Positions 1-9,777 of a stretch of DNA of 64,000 nt are shown piece after piece. The stretch comes from Drosophila miranda. Taxonomy: Eukaryota > Arthropoda > Insecta > Diptera > Drosophilidae. A model generated the notes under the pieces. The model had not been told where the DNA came from. It ran no database searches and saw only the letters and a program-made list of their open reading frames with translations. The DNA is taken from positions 21,948,001-22,012,000 of the forward strand of contig NC_046675.1 in NCBI RefSeq assembly GCF_003369915.1, read 5' to 3'. Both the position numbers and the translations under genes were made by a program. Within the stretch, counting starts at the first letter, position 1; each line of letters starts with the position of its first letter.

Positions 1-1549
1 TGACGTCATCCATGAGATTCGTCATGTTTGTGTTGCCGGGTTTCGGGCCCAAAGTCAACATGGGCTCGCAGACGCAGAATCTACTGGGCTTTCTGCGTAC
101 CTTGAGGGGTCCGGACTTAGTGAGCAACACCTGTGCTGGGGTCGAGCCGAATGGGGTGATCATCGGGGAGGCGACCCCTGTGCGTGTGGCGGGTATGACT
201 ACGGCTGAGCCTTTCCTGGATCTACCCATAGGAGCCGGGGAAACACGACTGACGCTGGCCCCCGAACAGTTGCTGGCGCTCTTCTTGCCCAGCTCCTCCG
301 TGGGGCTATTAACACCGAGACTGACGATCGTGACCGCGCCGCTCGGCTTGGCGTTGCGCCCGATCTCCTTCTCCTTCGGAGACGCGACCAGGTTTACTCC
401 TTTGCACTGTGTGGTGGCGCGCTGAATGGGGTAGCACGGTTGTGCAACTGGCACAGGAGCTGGGGTTTTGGCTCGAGCCACTGGGCGCAGAGTGTCCGTG
501 ACGACAGGCAGAGGAGTGGGCTTTGAGATTGCGTCCGAGCGCTTGGCGGAACAAACCAGACTCACTAGCTCTCGCACCAGGAGCATCTCACCACCCGAGA
601 CGTGCTCAAAGCCAGAAGGTGTATTAATGTTGAAGTGCTGCAGCTCCTCAGCCTTTGGGAAGTCAGTGGCGTCATCAAAGGTTTCCATTAAGGAATGGAA
701 TACCTTTTTCTTGAAGTTTAACTTCTGGCGGGGATTCATTTCCGCCATCTGTGGGCGTACAATTTCTAAAAAGTGCTGATCAGTGAATATGTCCAGGCAC
801 TCTGTCTGCATTTCTTTCTCGCCTCTGGAGTTTACGGTCACGACAGAGCTAGTTGTGGTGGTTCCCACTTCAGCTCCGACCGTGCTCGCCAATGGACTGG
901 CAGTCACCTGGCTGCTGCTTGAGACTGTAGGCGTGGAGGGCACAACCAGGTTGGACGCCGTCATAGAGCTGGATGTAGAGGCAGGAGTTGCCTTGGCGAA
1001 TGGTTTTAAGATTGAAACTAAGCCTTGACTGCTTGGCTTTGGACTTGAGACTGGGATCTTGCCAGTTCTGCCCACGACGCTACCGCGACCCGAAATGGTA
1101 ATGCCTGGCTTGGACTGTGACGTAGCCGTAGTCGGAGCTACTCCTTTGGCACGAACGGTGCGATATGGGCAACGGCCGATGAGGCTGCCGCTGCCAGAGC
1201 CGCTCAACTCGTCGGTGCTGCATTCCATTGCCTCGAGGGGGTCCCTCGAATCAGAGGCGTACAAGTTCTTCTTGCGAATGGTCAAACGATTGACCTCGCC
1301 GGTCATCAGCTTTCCGGTCGCGCCAACAGTGGCTTGTGGTGGGGCTTCCTCGTTCACCGAACTGGGCTCCGACTCCTCTTCGTCCCAGCTGAAGTCCTTT
1401 GGTTCCTTGCTCCGTTTGCCATTCTCATTCTCCTCGGATTTCTTTTTTATTTTGGAAATGTTCGATGGCTTGTTCTCAGTTTTCTCCGATGGCTTCTTTT
1501 CATTAGCTGCCATTAGCTGCGGCTTGACTTCCCCTATTAAAGGCTTCAT
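1..1549 (-). CDS. BESS-motif protein, array copy 1 (type A), 3' end outside the window
   Basis: About the first 516 codons of the amplified gene, starting at the ATG at 1549; the rest lies to the left of the window. What is visible is the same variant as copy 3. The protein is lysine- and serine-rich at the N terminus, with a low-complexity Ser/Thr/Pro/Val stretch, then a BESS-like motif with the core FLEIVRPQMAEMNP and a following FHSLMETF helix. BESS motifs mediate protein-protein contacts, often dimerisation, in insect MADF-BESS chromatin and transcription factors. No complete MADF domain is encoded in this frame. Near 73 to 97 it carries the 12-base insertion typical of type A. Confidence 0.8.
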   Translation of the reverse strand, partial: MKPLIGEVKPQLMAANEKKPSEKTENKPSNISKIKKKSEENENGKRSKEPKDFSWDEEESEPSSVNEEAPPQATVGATGKLMTGEVNRLTIRKKNLYASDSRDPLEAMECSTDELSGSGSGSLIGRCPYRTVRAKGVAPTTATSQSKPGITISGRGSVVGRTGKIPVSSPKPSSQGLVSILKPFAKATPASTSSSMTASNLVVPSTPTVSSSSQVTASPLASTVGAEVGTTTTSSVVTVNSRGEKEMQTECLDIFTDQHFLEIVRPQMAEMNPRQKLNFKKKVFHSLMETFDDATDFPKAEELQHFNINTPSGFEHVSGGEMLLVRELVSLVCSAKRSDAISKPTPLPVVTDTLRPVARAKTPAPVPVAQPCYPIQRATTQCKGVNLVASPKEKEIGRNAKPSGAVTIVSLGVNSPTEELGKKSASNCSGASVSRVSPAPMGRSRKGSAVVIPATRTGVASPMITPFGSTPAQVLLTKSGPLKVRRKPSRFCVCEPMLTLGPKPGNTNMTNLMDDV

Positions 1550-1676
1550 AGTCTTAAGAATCGTGCTCTCGCCGGTGATACTCGGATCTTTCTCTTATCG
1601 GGAGGGTAAGCGCTTTGTTCCGTTAGGCGTCGACGTTCATCCAGCGAGCGTACTCGTTGCGCAATACACTTCTCCA
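1550..1676 (-). pseudogene. Broken second half of a MADF domain upstream of copy 1
   Basis: Reading leftward from a splice-acceptor-like TTGCAG (AG at 1677 to 1678, with CTAAC at 1686 to 1690), the first frame gives WRSVLRNEYARW. This resembles the C-terminal helix of MADF domains (W-x-x-L-R-x-x-Y-x-R) but meets a stop at 1623. A second frame stays coding-like from 1644 to 1593 (LDERRRLTEQSAYPPDKR). The third frame, from 1594, runs as EKDPSITGESTILKT straight into the ATG at 1549. I read this as one former exon with two frameshifts, whose downstream part survives as the present gene. Similarity is judged by eye. Confidence 0.55.
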
Positions 1677-3797
1677 CTGCAACATGTTAGGGCGAGGAAG
1701 AGATAGACATAGGTGTATATAATATTTTGTATATTCGTATATTTGGAAAGAGGTATAAGGCACGAGACGGTCGCCATAAAGATAGTGCTGTGGCAGGTGG
1801 CAGCATTTTCCTGATTGGTGCAGTAAAGGTTGGCAATCCCAGTGCCAAACACCCCCCTAATAATCGCAATTCGCGATCTTCTATAGTAAACCATTAATCA
1901 ACCTCAAATGCGCATAGCAACCTCTGATAGCCTTAAAATAGGGGTAGCCTGATCGTCAGCAAAACTGAACGCTATAGTCAAGTCGAAGAAGGTACTTTCA
2001 AAGCTCCTACAGCCTTTTGGCGGTTTTCGTTACATAGAATGAATATTACAGAAAAATGCACACCAATATTCAGTTACACCCCATTCTACAAACTTCAAGA
2101 TCAAAGGGTTAATACAAGCCAACAGACAGACGGTCATGGATACATCAGCATGCACTAGGAAACGCTATCACCGCTACAAAAGTTAATCGAATATTGGCGG
2201 TTAAAGACTCGGCATTCATACAGACATAGACGTACATAAGTCCGTCTACTCGGCGGTCCACATTAGGTTATTCCTATTTGCCGAATTCAATTAAAATTAA
2301 ACCATTAAAAAACGAGCGTGAACGTTGTGCGTTGGAAAAGTTCACTGTAAAAAAAAACGTGGATTCTAATTGGACAAATATATGTTTTGTTAAAAATAGC
2401 AAGTGGCAACATTGGTTTAATAGGCAGCATTATCCAACGTTTCCAATTTATGTAAAAGTTAGAAAGTATTTGAGTGTTAGATAAATATTGATCGGCAATA
2501 TTCCAATATTATATGAAAAGAACCGAACCTAAAACATTTGGAAGCGAAGCACACACAGACACACACCCCTGCAGACGCTGGTGGCGCTAATGGCGGCAGC
2601 CTGTGGCAGCGGAATGACGAAACTCTGCTGCAGAGGAGACGAAAGGTTAGAGCAGGCGGAACTGTGCCTAATCCGTACAGCGCAGACGCACCCATCTCTC
2701 CAGGATTCACAATTTGGAATTAGATCGTACTAATTGAACGAAAAAAAAGCACACACACGCTACATACATATGTATTCTAAGAAACCCTGTACTCTGCCCT
2801 TTTAGCACAAATAAAATACCATATATGTATAAATGATTTCAACTTATAGATCACTCCGAGAGGTAGGATGTCTTCGAATAATTAAAAAAACTCACGTGAC
2901 AAGATTAAGCAAGTGCATTAACTAATAAACACGAGTGGCAAAAAGAAAGAACATGCGATAGGCTTTGGTGATAGCCACTCATCGATAGCCAGATTACCAG
3001 TCACAACAGAGTTGCATTTACAAGACAATTGTGTTCAGAAAGCTGTTGCACCTTTAGAGACATGACATTAGGCCAACAATATACATTTTAACGAGGTGAG
3101 CAGCACAATTTGACGATTTTCCATTTATATTTTCATATATTACTAGATTTTAGAGACCACTTGGAATGCCTTTTCACGTGTCTGAAATTGTTTACTTTTA
3201 GGTTAATTATTCCACTTATAGCTGCTAAGTTTTCTGCGAAGAGAGAAATATCATGATTGATAATATGATGTTTTCCAGCACACACAGTCAGCCAGCCACC
3301 AAAATTGGTTCTTAAAATTGCAACAGTCAATAATCTCTGCAGCAGCGTTGCTCCCAGCTTACTGGACGTATATATATCTCTCGCTCTCACTGCATGATTT
3401 ACCGATAAGGCCGTCTCTGTTTTATAGCTAGTCTATTAGCCAAGTCTAATGTCATACAGCCAGAGCAGCGCCAAGAGGTGCGAAGACTGCAACGGGCACC
3501 ACAATTTGGTGGCGCCGATTTAGATTTGAAACTATACAACTAACTTAAACTACAATTAAAAATTAGTCAACACAAACAATTTTAGGTCAGTTTTCCCAGT
3601 GTAGCCGTATATTGTAAAAATATCAATTAATACGAAAAAATACTAAAACTGAATAAAGCGTTTGGCTATTTTGTGGCGCGCATTGCTAGCAGAGCATAAA
3701 ATTACAGAGAAACTGAATACTGATGATATTATAAAAGAGCTTGCCATAATGAACCCAAGAAAAGTAATATATTGAATGCGAGCGCTGTGAAACACTG
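1677..3797. other. Spacer between the two MADF relics, unit 1 (former intron?)
   Basis: About 2.1 kb of AT-rich DNA without a convincing open frame. The longest frames here (68 to 85 codons) have no family resemblance and mostly lack ATG starts. It contains an imperfect CA run at 2551 to 2567. At 2963 to 2972 it holds CTTTGGTGAT, which matches the expected end of the insert found only in unit 4. Bounded by a 5' MADF half and an acceptor-like site, it may be the old intron of the ancestral gene. Confidence 0.5.
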
Positions 3798-3929
3798 ATC
3801 CGACTCTTCTGTTTCCGCACAATTCTCGCTGGCCAACCTCTTCCCGTAGCTTCCGTGATCCCGATCATATAGAGGCGCCTGCTTCTCCACCGAACGCAAC
3901 AGCTTCACATTCGACTCGAGACAAAGCAT
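3798..3929 (-). pseudogene. Degenerate first half of a MADF domain, unit 1
   Basis: From the ATG at 3929 the minus strand encodes a 66-codon frame ending at 3729. Its first 44 residues look like the N-terminal half of a MADF (Myb/SANT-like) domain: the core NVKLLRSVEKQAPLYDRDH is followed by GSYGKR. The expected motif W-x-E-I-A-E-S is replaced by CAETEES, as if the tryptophan had become cysteine and the isoleucine threonine. The frame then loses similarity, and no clear donor follows. All five units share this same decayed frame, so the decay predates amplification or was spread by conversion. Confidence 0.5.
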
Positions 3930-4105
3930 CGCACTCAAAGTCAAACACTTTAAATCCAGCACAGAACGGAGAATCTCCCTCCGCCTAGAGCATTTCCATG
4001 ATGGAAACGAAAGTGAAAACAAATGAAAGTCGTGCAGGGGAATATATTAAAACGAGAGAGAACTCCTTTGACACGAAGGAGCTCAGCTAAAAGCAGTCGC
4101 TGCAT

Positions 4106-4114
4106 TATATATAT
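4106..4114 (-). promoter_or_regulatory. Possible ancestral TATA element of the unit
   Basis: TATATATA on the minus strand lies about 180 bases upstream of the degenerate MADF exon. The homology shared by all units also ends near the equivalent spot at the right edge of the array. Simple AT repeats are common here, so this is weak evidence. Confidence 0.2.
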
Positions 4115-4477
4115 TCAGTATATAGGGATTCTCTGCAGAACAAAACTCTACGGTTTTACAGCGTTTACAAGTTGATCAGCGCTCAGTGATGGATTTCCTA
4201 CATCATGTTTTGAGCGCTTATGCATACCTTACTAGGTCCCACTGCCTTCACACGAAAACGCTTCTTTTTGGTGCAATTGCAATGTTTACAATGTTCACAA
4301 CTTTTATTTAAATGAATGCAAAAAATCAAGGATTGAAAAGAAATTAGAATTTGATTTAACCAAAAATTGTCAGTTGATAGTTAATACACACGTCATTTAT
4401 ACTGTATTGTACATACTCGAGTGTCAAAATAGACAGCCATGTATCTATGTATATAATTTCATAGCTCATTCGTGTGA

Positions 4478-4483
4478 TTTATT
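4478..4483 (-). terminator. Poly(A) signal AATAAA for copy 2
   Basis: AATAAA on the minus strand about 165 bases past the stop codon of the copy 2 gene; the same signal is present after copies 3, 4 and 5. Confidence 0.45.
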
Positions 4484-4646
4484 TAATGGTTATCCGAATG
4501 TCAAGTATTGGAATCCGTTATACGAATAGAAAATTAAAAATTTTGTCATGCAAACTTTCAGTATTCTTTTGGGATTATAAATGTATAGTATTCAAAATGT
4601 ATTATCTCAAGCATGCGTCAAGGTTTATGCGGACTCTCGGATTCCC

Positions 4647-6739
4647 TTACATGGCCAAAATTTCGTCTAAATCTTCCTTCAGCAAGCCCGAGAAGTCATC
4701 GGCTGCGATGGTACCAGCGGTCTCCATATACTCTTCTGAACCTTGGGTTCGACGCATTTCCTGCTCTTGCGGATCGGCTACCACATCAGCCATGCTTTTT
4801 TGGGCGTTGGCCAACGGAAGGCTCCGTTTCAGGGAAAGGCCGGGCCCACCTGAAAGGGGGGAACCGGTGGCCGGCTTGGGCTGCACGAGGCCTTTGAGAG
4901 CCAAGCCGGGCGGCGGGGGCTGCTCCTGGCTGGCGGATACGCTACCTGTCGACTTCCTCATCTTCCTGTCGTGTGGGGCAGCGGCAGCTGCTGCTTGGCC
5001 AGCTATAGATCCGGGGACAGGTGCGACGGTCCTGGAGTTGCGGGGCCGCTGGTAGTCCGGGACCATGCCGGGGTCGGGGCTCAGGCGACGCTTGACGTCA
5101 TCCATGAGATTCGTCATGTTTGTGTTGCCGGGTTTCGGGCCTAAAGTCAACATGGGCTCGCAGACGGACTTTGTGCTTACCTTGAGCGGTCCGGACTTAG
5201 TGAGCAACACCTGTGCTGGGGTCGAGCCGAATGGGGTGTTCATCGGGGAGGCGACCCCTGTGCGTGTGGCGGGTATGACTACGGCTGAGCCTTTCCTGGA
5301 TCTACCCATAGGAGCCGGGGAAACACGACTGACGCTGGCCCCGAACAGTTGCTGGCGCTCTTCTTGCCCAGCTCCTCCGTGGGGCTATTAACACCGAGAC
5401 TGACAATCGTGACCGCGCCGCTCGGCTTGGCGTTGCGCCCGATCTCCTTCTCCTTCGGAGACGCGACCAGGTTTACTCCTTTGCACTGTGTGGTGGCGCG
5501 CTGAATGGGGTAGCACGGTTGTGCAACTGGCACAGGAGCTGGGGTTTTGGCTCGAGCCACTGGGCGCAGAGTGTCCGTGACGACAGGCAGAGGAGTGGGC
5601 TTTGAGATTGCGTCCGAGCGCTTGGCGGAACAAACCAGACTCACTAGCTCTCGCACCAGGAGCATCTCACCACCCGAGACGTGCTCAAAGCCAGAAGGTG
5701 TATTAATGTTGAAGTGCTGCAGCTCCTCAGCCTTTGGGAAGTCAGTGGCGTCATCAAAGGTTTCCATTATGGAATGGAATACCTTTTTCATGAAGTTTAA
5801 CTTCTGGCGGGGATTCATTTCCGCCATCTGTGGGCGTACAATCTCTAAAAAGTGCTGATCAGTGAATATGTCCAGGCAATCTGTCTGCATTTCTGTCTCG
5901 CCTCTGGAGTTTACGGTCACGACAGAGCTAGTTGTGGTGGTTCCCACTTCAGCTCCGACCGTGCTCGCCAATGGACTGGCAGTCACCTGGCTGCTGCTTG
6001 AGACTGTAGGCGTGGAGGGCACAACCAGGTTGGACGCCGTCATAGAGCTGGATGTAGAGGCAGGAGTTGCCTTGGCGAATGGTTTTAAGATTGAAACTAA
6101 GCCTTGACTGCTTGGCTTTGGACTTGAGACTGGGATCTTGCCAGTTCTGCCCACGACGCTACCGCGACCCGAAATGGTAATGCCTGGCTTGGACTGTGAC
6201 GTAGCCGTAGTCGGAGCTACTCCTTTGGCACGAACGGTGCGATATGGACAACGGCCGATGAGGCTGCCGCTGCCAGAGCCGCTCAACTCGTCGGTGCTGC
6301 ATTCCATTGCCTCGAGGGGGTCCCTCGAATCAGAGGCGTACAAGTTCTTCTTGCGAATGGTCAAACGATTGACCTCGCCGGTCATCAGCTTTCCGGTCGC
6401 GCCAACAGTGGCTTGTGGTGGGGCTTCCTCGTTCACCGAACTGGGTTCCGACTCCTCCGAACTGGACTCCGACTCCTCCTCGTCCTCCGAACTGGACTCC
6501 GACTCCTCCTCGTCCTCCGAACTGGACTCCGACTCCTCCTCCTTCTCCGAACTGGGCTCCGACTCCTCTTCGTCCCAGCTGAAGTCCTTTGGTTCCTCGC
6601 TCCGTTTGCCATTCTCATTCTCCTCGGATTTCTTTTTTATTTTGGAAATGTTCGATGGCTTGTTCTCAGTTTTCTCCGATGGCTTCTTTTCATTAGCTGC
6701 CATTAGCTGCGGCTCGACGTCCCCTATTAAAGGCTTCAT
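4647..6739 (-). pseudogene. BESS-motif gene, array copy 2 (type B), frameshifted
   Basis: Same gene as copy 4 over its whole length, but the C run at 5339 to 5342 has four Cs where copies 3, 4 and 5 have five. This one-base loss ends the frame at 5279 after 486 codons. The last 220 codons remain open in another frame from the ATG at 5309. The first product would keep the BESS-like motif and lose the conserved tail that ends in an acidic segment. Type B also carries three acidic repeats of 10 residues (ESESSSEDEE) encoded at about 6450 to 6560. Either the copy is truncated or dead, or the base was lost in sequencing, since homopolymer errors are common in long-read assemblies. Confidence 0.75.
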
Positions 6740-6866
6740 AGTCTTAAGAATCGTGCTCTCGCCGGTGATACTCGGATCTTTCTCTTATCGGGAGGGTAAG
6801 CGCTTTGTTCCGTTAGGCGTCGACGTTCATCCAGCGAGCGTACTCGTTGCGCAATACACTTCTCCA
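6740..6866 (-). pseudogene. Broken second half of a MADF domain, unit 2
   Basis: Equivalent of the relic at 1550 to 1676, with the same acceptor-like site, the same W-R-S-V-L-R frame ending in a stop, and the same two frame changes. Confidence 0.5.
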
Positions 6867-8929
6867 CTGCAACATGTTAGGGCGAGGAAGAGATAGACAT
6901 AGGTGTATATAATATTTTGTATATTCGTATATTTGGAAAGAGGTGTGGCTGTGGCAGGTGGCAGCATTTCCCTGATTGGTGCAGTAAAGGTTGGCAATCC
7001 CAGTGCCAAACACCCCCCTAATAATCGCAATTCGCGATCTTCTATAGTAAACCATTAATCAACCTCAAATGCGCATAGCAACCTCTGATAGCCTTAAAAT
7101 AGGGGTAGCCTGATCGTCAGCAAAACTGAACGCTATAGTCAAGTCGAAGAAGGTACTTTCAAAGCTCCTACAGCCTTTTGGCGGTTTTCGTTACATATAA
7201 TGAATATTACAGAAAAATGCACACCAATATTCAGTTACACCCCATTCTACAAACTTCAAGATCAAAGGGTTAATACAAGCCAACAGACAGACGGTCATGG
7301 ATACATCAGCATGCACTAGGAAACGCTATCACCGCTACAAAAGTTAATCGAATATTGGCGGTTAAAGACTCGGCATTCATACAGACATAGACGTACATAA
7401 GTCCGTCTACTCGGCGGTCCACATTAGGTTATTCCTATTTGCCGAATTCAATTAAAATTAAACCATTAAAAAACGAGCGTGAACGTTGTGCGTTGGAAAA
7501 GTTCACTGTAAAAAAAAACGTGGATTCTAATTGGACAAATATATGTTTTGTTAAAAATAGCAAGTGGCAACATTGGTTTAATAGGCAGCATTATCCAACG
7601 TTTCCAATTTATGTAAAAGTTAGAAAGTATTTGAGTGTTAGATAAATATTGATCGGCAATATTCCAATATTATATGAAAAGAACCGAACCTAAAACATTT
7701 GGAAGCGAAGCACACACAGACACACACCCCTGCAGACGCTGGTGGCGCTAATGGCGGCAGCCTGTGGCAGCGGAATGACGAAACTCTGCTGCAGAGGAGA
7801 CGAAAGGTTAGAGCAGGCGGAACTGTGCCTAATCCGTACAGCGCAGACGCACCCATCTCTCCAGGATTCACAATTTGGAATTAGATCGTACTAATTGAAC
7901 GAAAAAAAAAAGCACACACACGCTACATACATATGTATTCTAAGAAACCCTGTACTCTGCCCTTTTAGCACAAATAAAATACCATATATGTATAAATGAT
8001 TTCAACTTAATTAAAAAAACTCACGTGACAAGATTAAGCAAGTGCATTAACTAATAAACACAACGAGTGGCAAAAAGAAAGAACATGCGATAGGCTTTGG
8101 TGATAGCCACTCATCGATAGCCAGATTACCAGTCACAACAGAGTTGCATTTACAAGACAATTGTGTTCAGAAAGCTGTTGCACCCTTAGAGACATGACAT
8201 TAGGCCAACAATATACATTTTAACGAGGTGAGCAGCACAATTTGACGATTTTCCATTTATATTTTCATATATTACTAGATTTTAGAGACCACTTGGAATG
8301 CCTTTTCACGTGTCTGAAATTGTTTACTTTTAGGTTAATTATTCCACTTATAGCTGCTAAGTTTTCTGCGAAGAGAGAAATATCATGATTGATAATATGA
8401 TGTTTTCCAGCACACACAGTCAGCCAGCCACCAAAATTGGTTCTTAAAATTGCAACAGTCAATAATCTCTGCAGCAGCGTTGCTCCCAGCTTACTGGACG
8501 TATATATATCTCTCGCTCTCACTGCATGATTTACCGATAAGGCCGTCTCTGTTTTATAGCTAGTCTATTAGCCAAGTCTAATGTCATACAGCCAGAGCAG
8601 CGCCAAGAGGTGCGAAGACTGCAACGGGCACCACAATTTGGTGGCGCCGATTTAGATTTGAAACTATACAACTAACTTAAACTACAATTAAAAATTAGTC
8701 AACACAAACAATTTTAGGTCAGTTTTCCCAGTGTAGCCGTATATTGTAAAAATATCAATTAATACGAAAAAATACTAAAACTGAATAAAGCGTTTGGCTA
8801 TTTTGTGGCGCGCATTGCTAGCAGAGCATAAAATTACAGAGAAACTGAATACTGATGATATTATAAAAGAGCTTGCCATAATGAACCCAAGAAAAGTAAT
8901 ATATTGAATGCGAGCGCTGTGAAACACTG
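6867..8929. other. Spacer between the two MADF relics, unit 2
   Basis: Homologous to 1677 to 3797. It lacks about 31 bases near 6,944 (shared with unit 4) and about 36 bases near 8,008 (unit 2 only). It keeps the CTTTGGTGAT remnant at about 8,095 to 8,104. I see no gene. Confidence 0.5.
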
Positions 8930-9061
8930 ATCCGACTCTTCTGTTTCCGCACAATTCTCGCTGGCCAACCTCTTCCCGTAGCTTCCGTGATCCCGATCAT
9001 ATAGAGGCGCCTGCTTCTCCACCGAACGCAACAGCTTCACATTCGACTCGAGACAAAGCAT
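8930..9061 (-). pseudogene. Degenerate first half of a MADF domain, unit 2
   Basis: Same frame as at 3798 to 3929, including the lost tryptophan. Confidence 0.5.
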
Positions 9062-9777
9062 CGCACTCAAAGTCAAACACTTTAAATCCAGCACAGAACG
9101 GAGAATCTCCCTCCGCCTAGAGCATTTCCATGATGGAAACGAAAGTGAAAACAAATGAAAGTCGTGCAGGGGAATATATTAAAACGAGAGAGAACTCCTT
9201 TGACACGAAGGAGCTCAGCTAAAAGCAGTCGCTGCATTATATATATTCAGTCTATAGGTATTCTCTGCAGAACAAAACTCTACGGTTTTACAGCGTTTAC
9301 AAGTTGATCAGCGCTCAGTGATGGATTTCCTACATCATGTTTTGAGCGCTTATGCATACCTTACTAGGTCCCACTGCCTTCACACGAAAACGCTTCTTTT
9401 TGGTGCAATTGCAATGTTTACAATGTTCACAACTTTTATTTAAATGAATGCAAAAAATCAAGGATTGAAAAGAAATTAGAATTTGATTTAACCAAAAATT
9501 GTCAGTTGATAGTTAATACACACGTCATTTATACTGTATTGTACATACTCGAGTGTCCAAATAGACAGCCATGTATCTATGTATATAATTTCATAGCTCA
9601 TTCGTGTGATTTATTTAATGGTTATCCGAATGTCAAGTATTGGAATCCGTTATACGAATAGAAAATTAAAAATTTTGTCATGCAAACTTTCAGTGTTCTT
9701 TTGGGATTATAAATGTATAGTATTCAAATGTATTATCTCAAGCATGCGTCAAGGTTTATGCGGACTCTCGGATTCCC
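9062..9777. other. Inter-unit spacer before copy 3
   Basis: Homologous to 3930 to 4646. It contains the AATAAA signal (minus) of copy 3 at 9610 to 9615. No gene seen. Confidence 0.5.
9610..9615 (-). terminator. Poly(A) signal AATAAA for copy 3
   Basis: Minus-strand AATAAA about 165 bases past the stop codon. Confidence 0.45.

Larger units (their letters stand above)
3930..4646. other. Inter-unit spacer between unit 1 and the copy 2 gene
   Basis: This holds the presumed old promoter side of unit 1 (to about 4,120) and then the 3' flank of the copy 2 gene. No open frame of its own is convincing. The junction between the two duplicated ends should lie near 4,115 to 4,125, because unit 5 loses homology there. 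Confidence 0.5.

Noticed and set aside
12..425. Plus-strand open frames of 60 to 252 codons inside each array gene
   Set aside because: They are antisense shadows of the minus-strand BESS gene. They repeat in every copy only because the gene repeats, and their compositions are not protein-like.
2278..2484. A 68-codon plus-strand frame conserved in all five spacers
   Set aside because: It has no ATG start and no family resemblance. Identity between copies reflects recent duplication, not selection.
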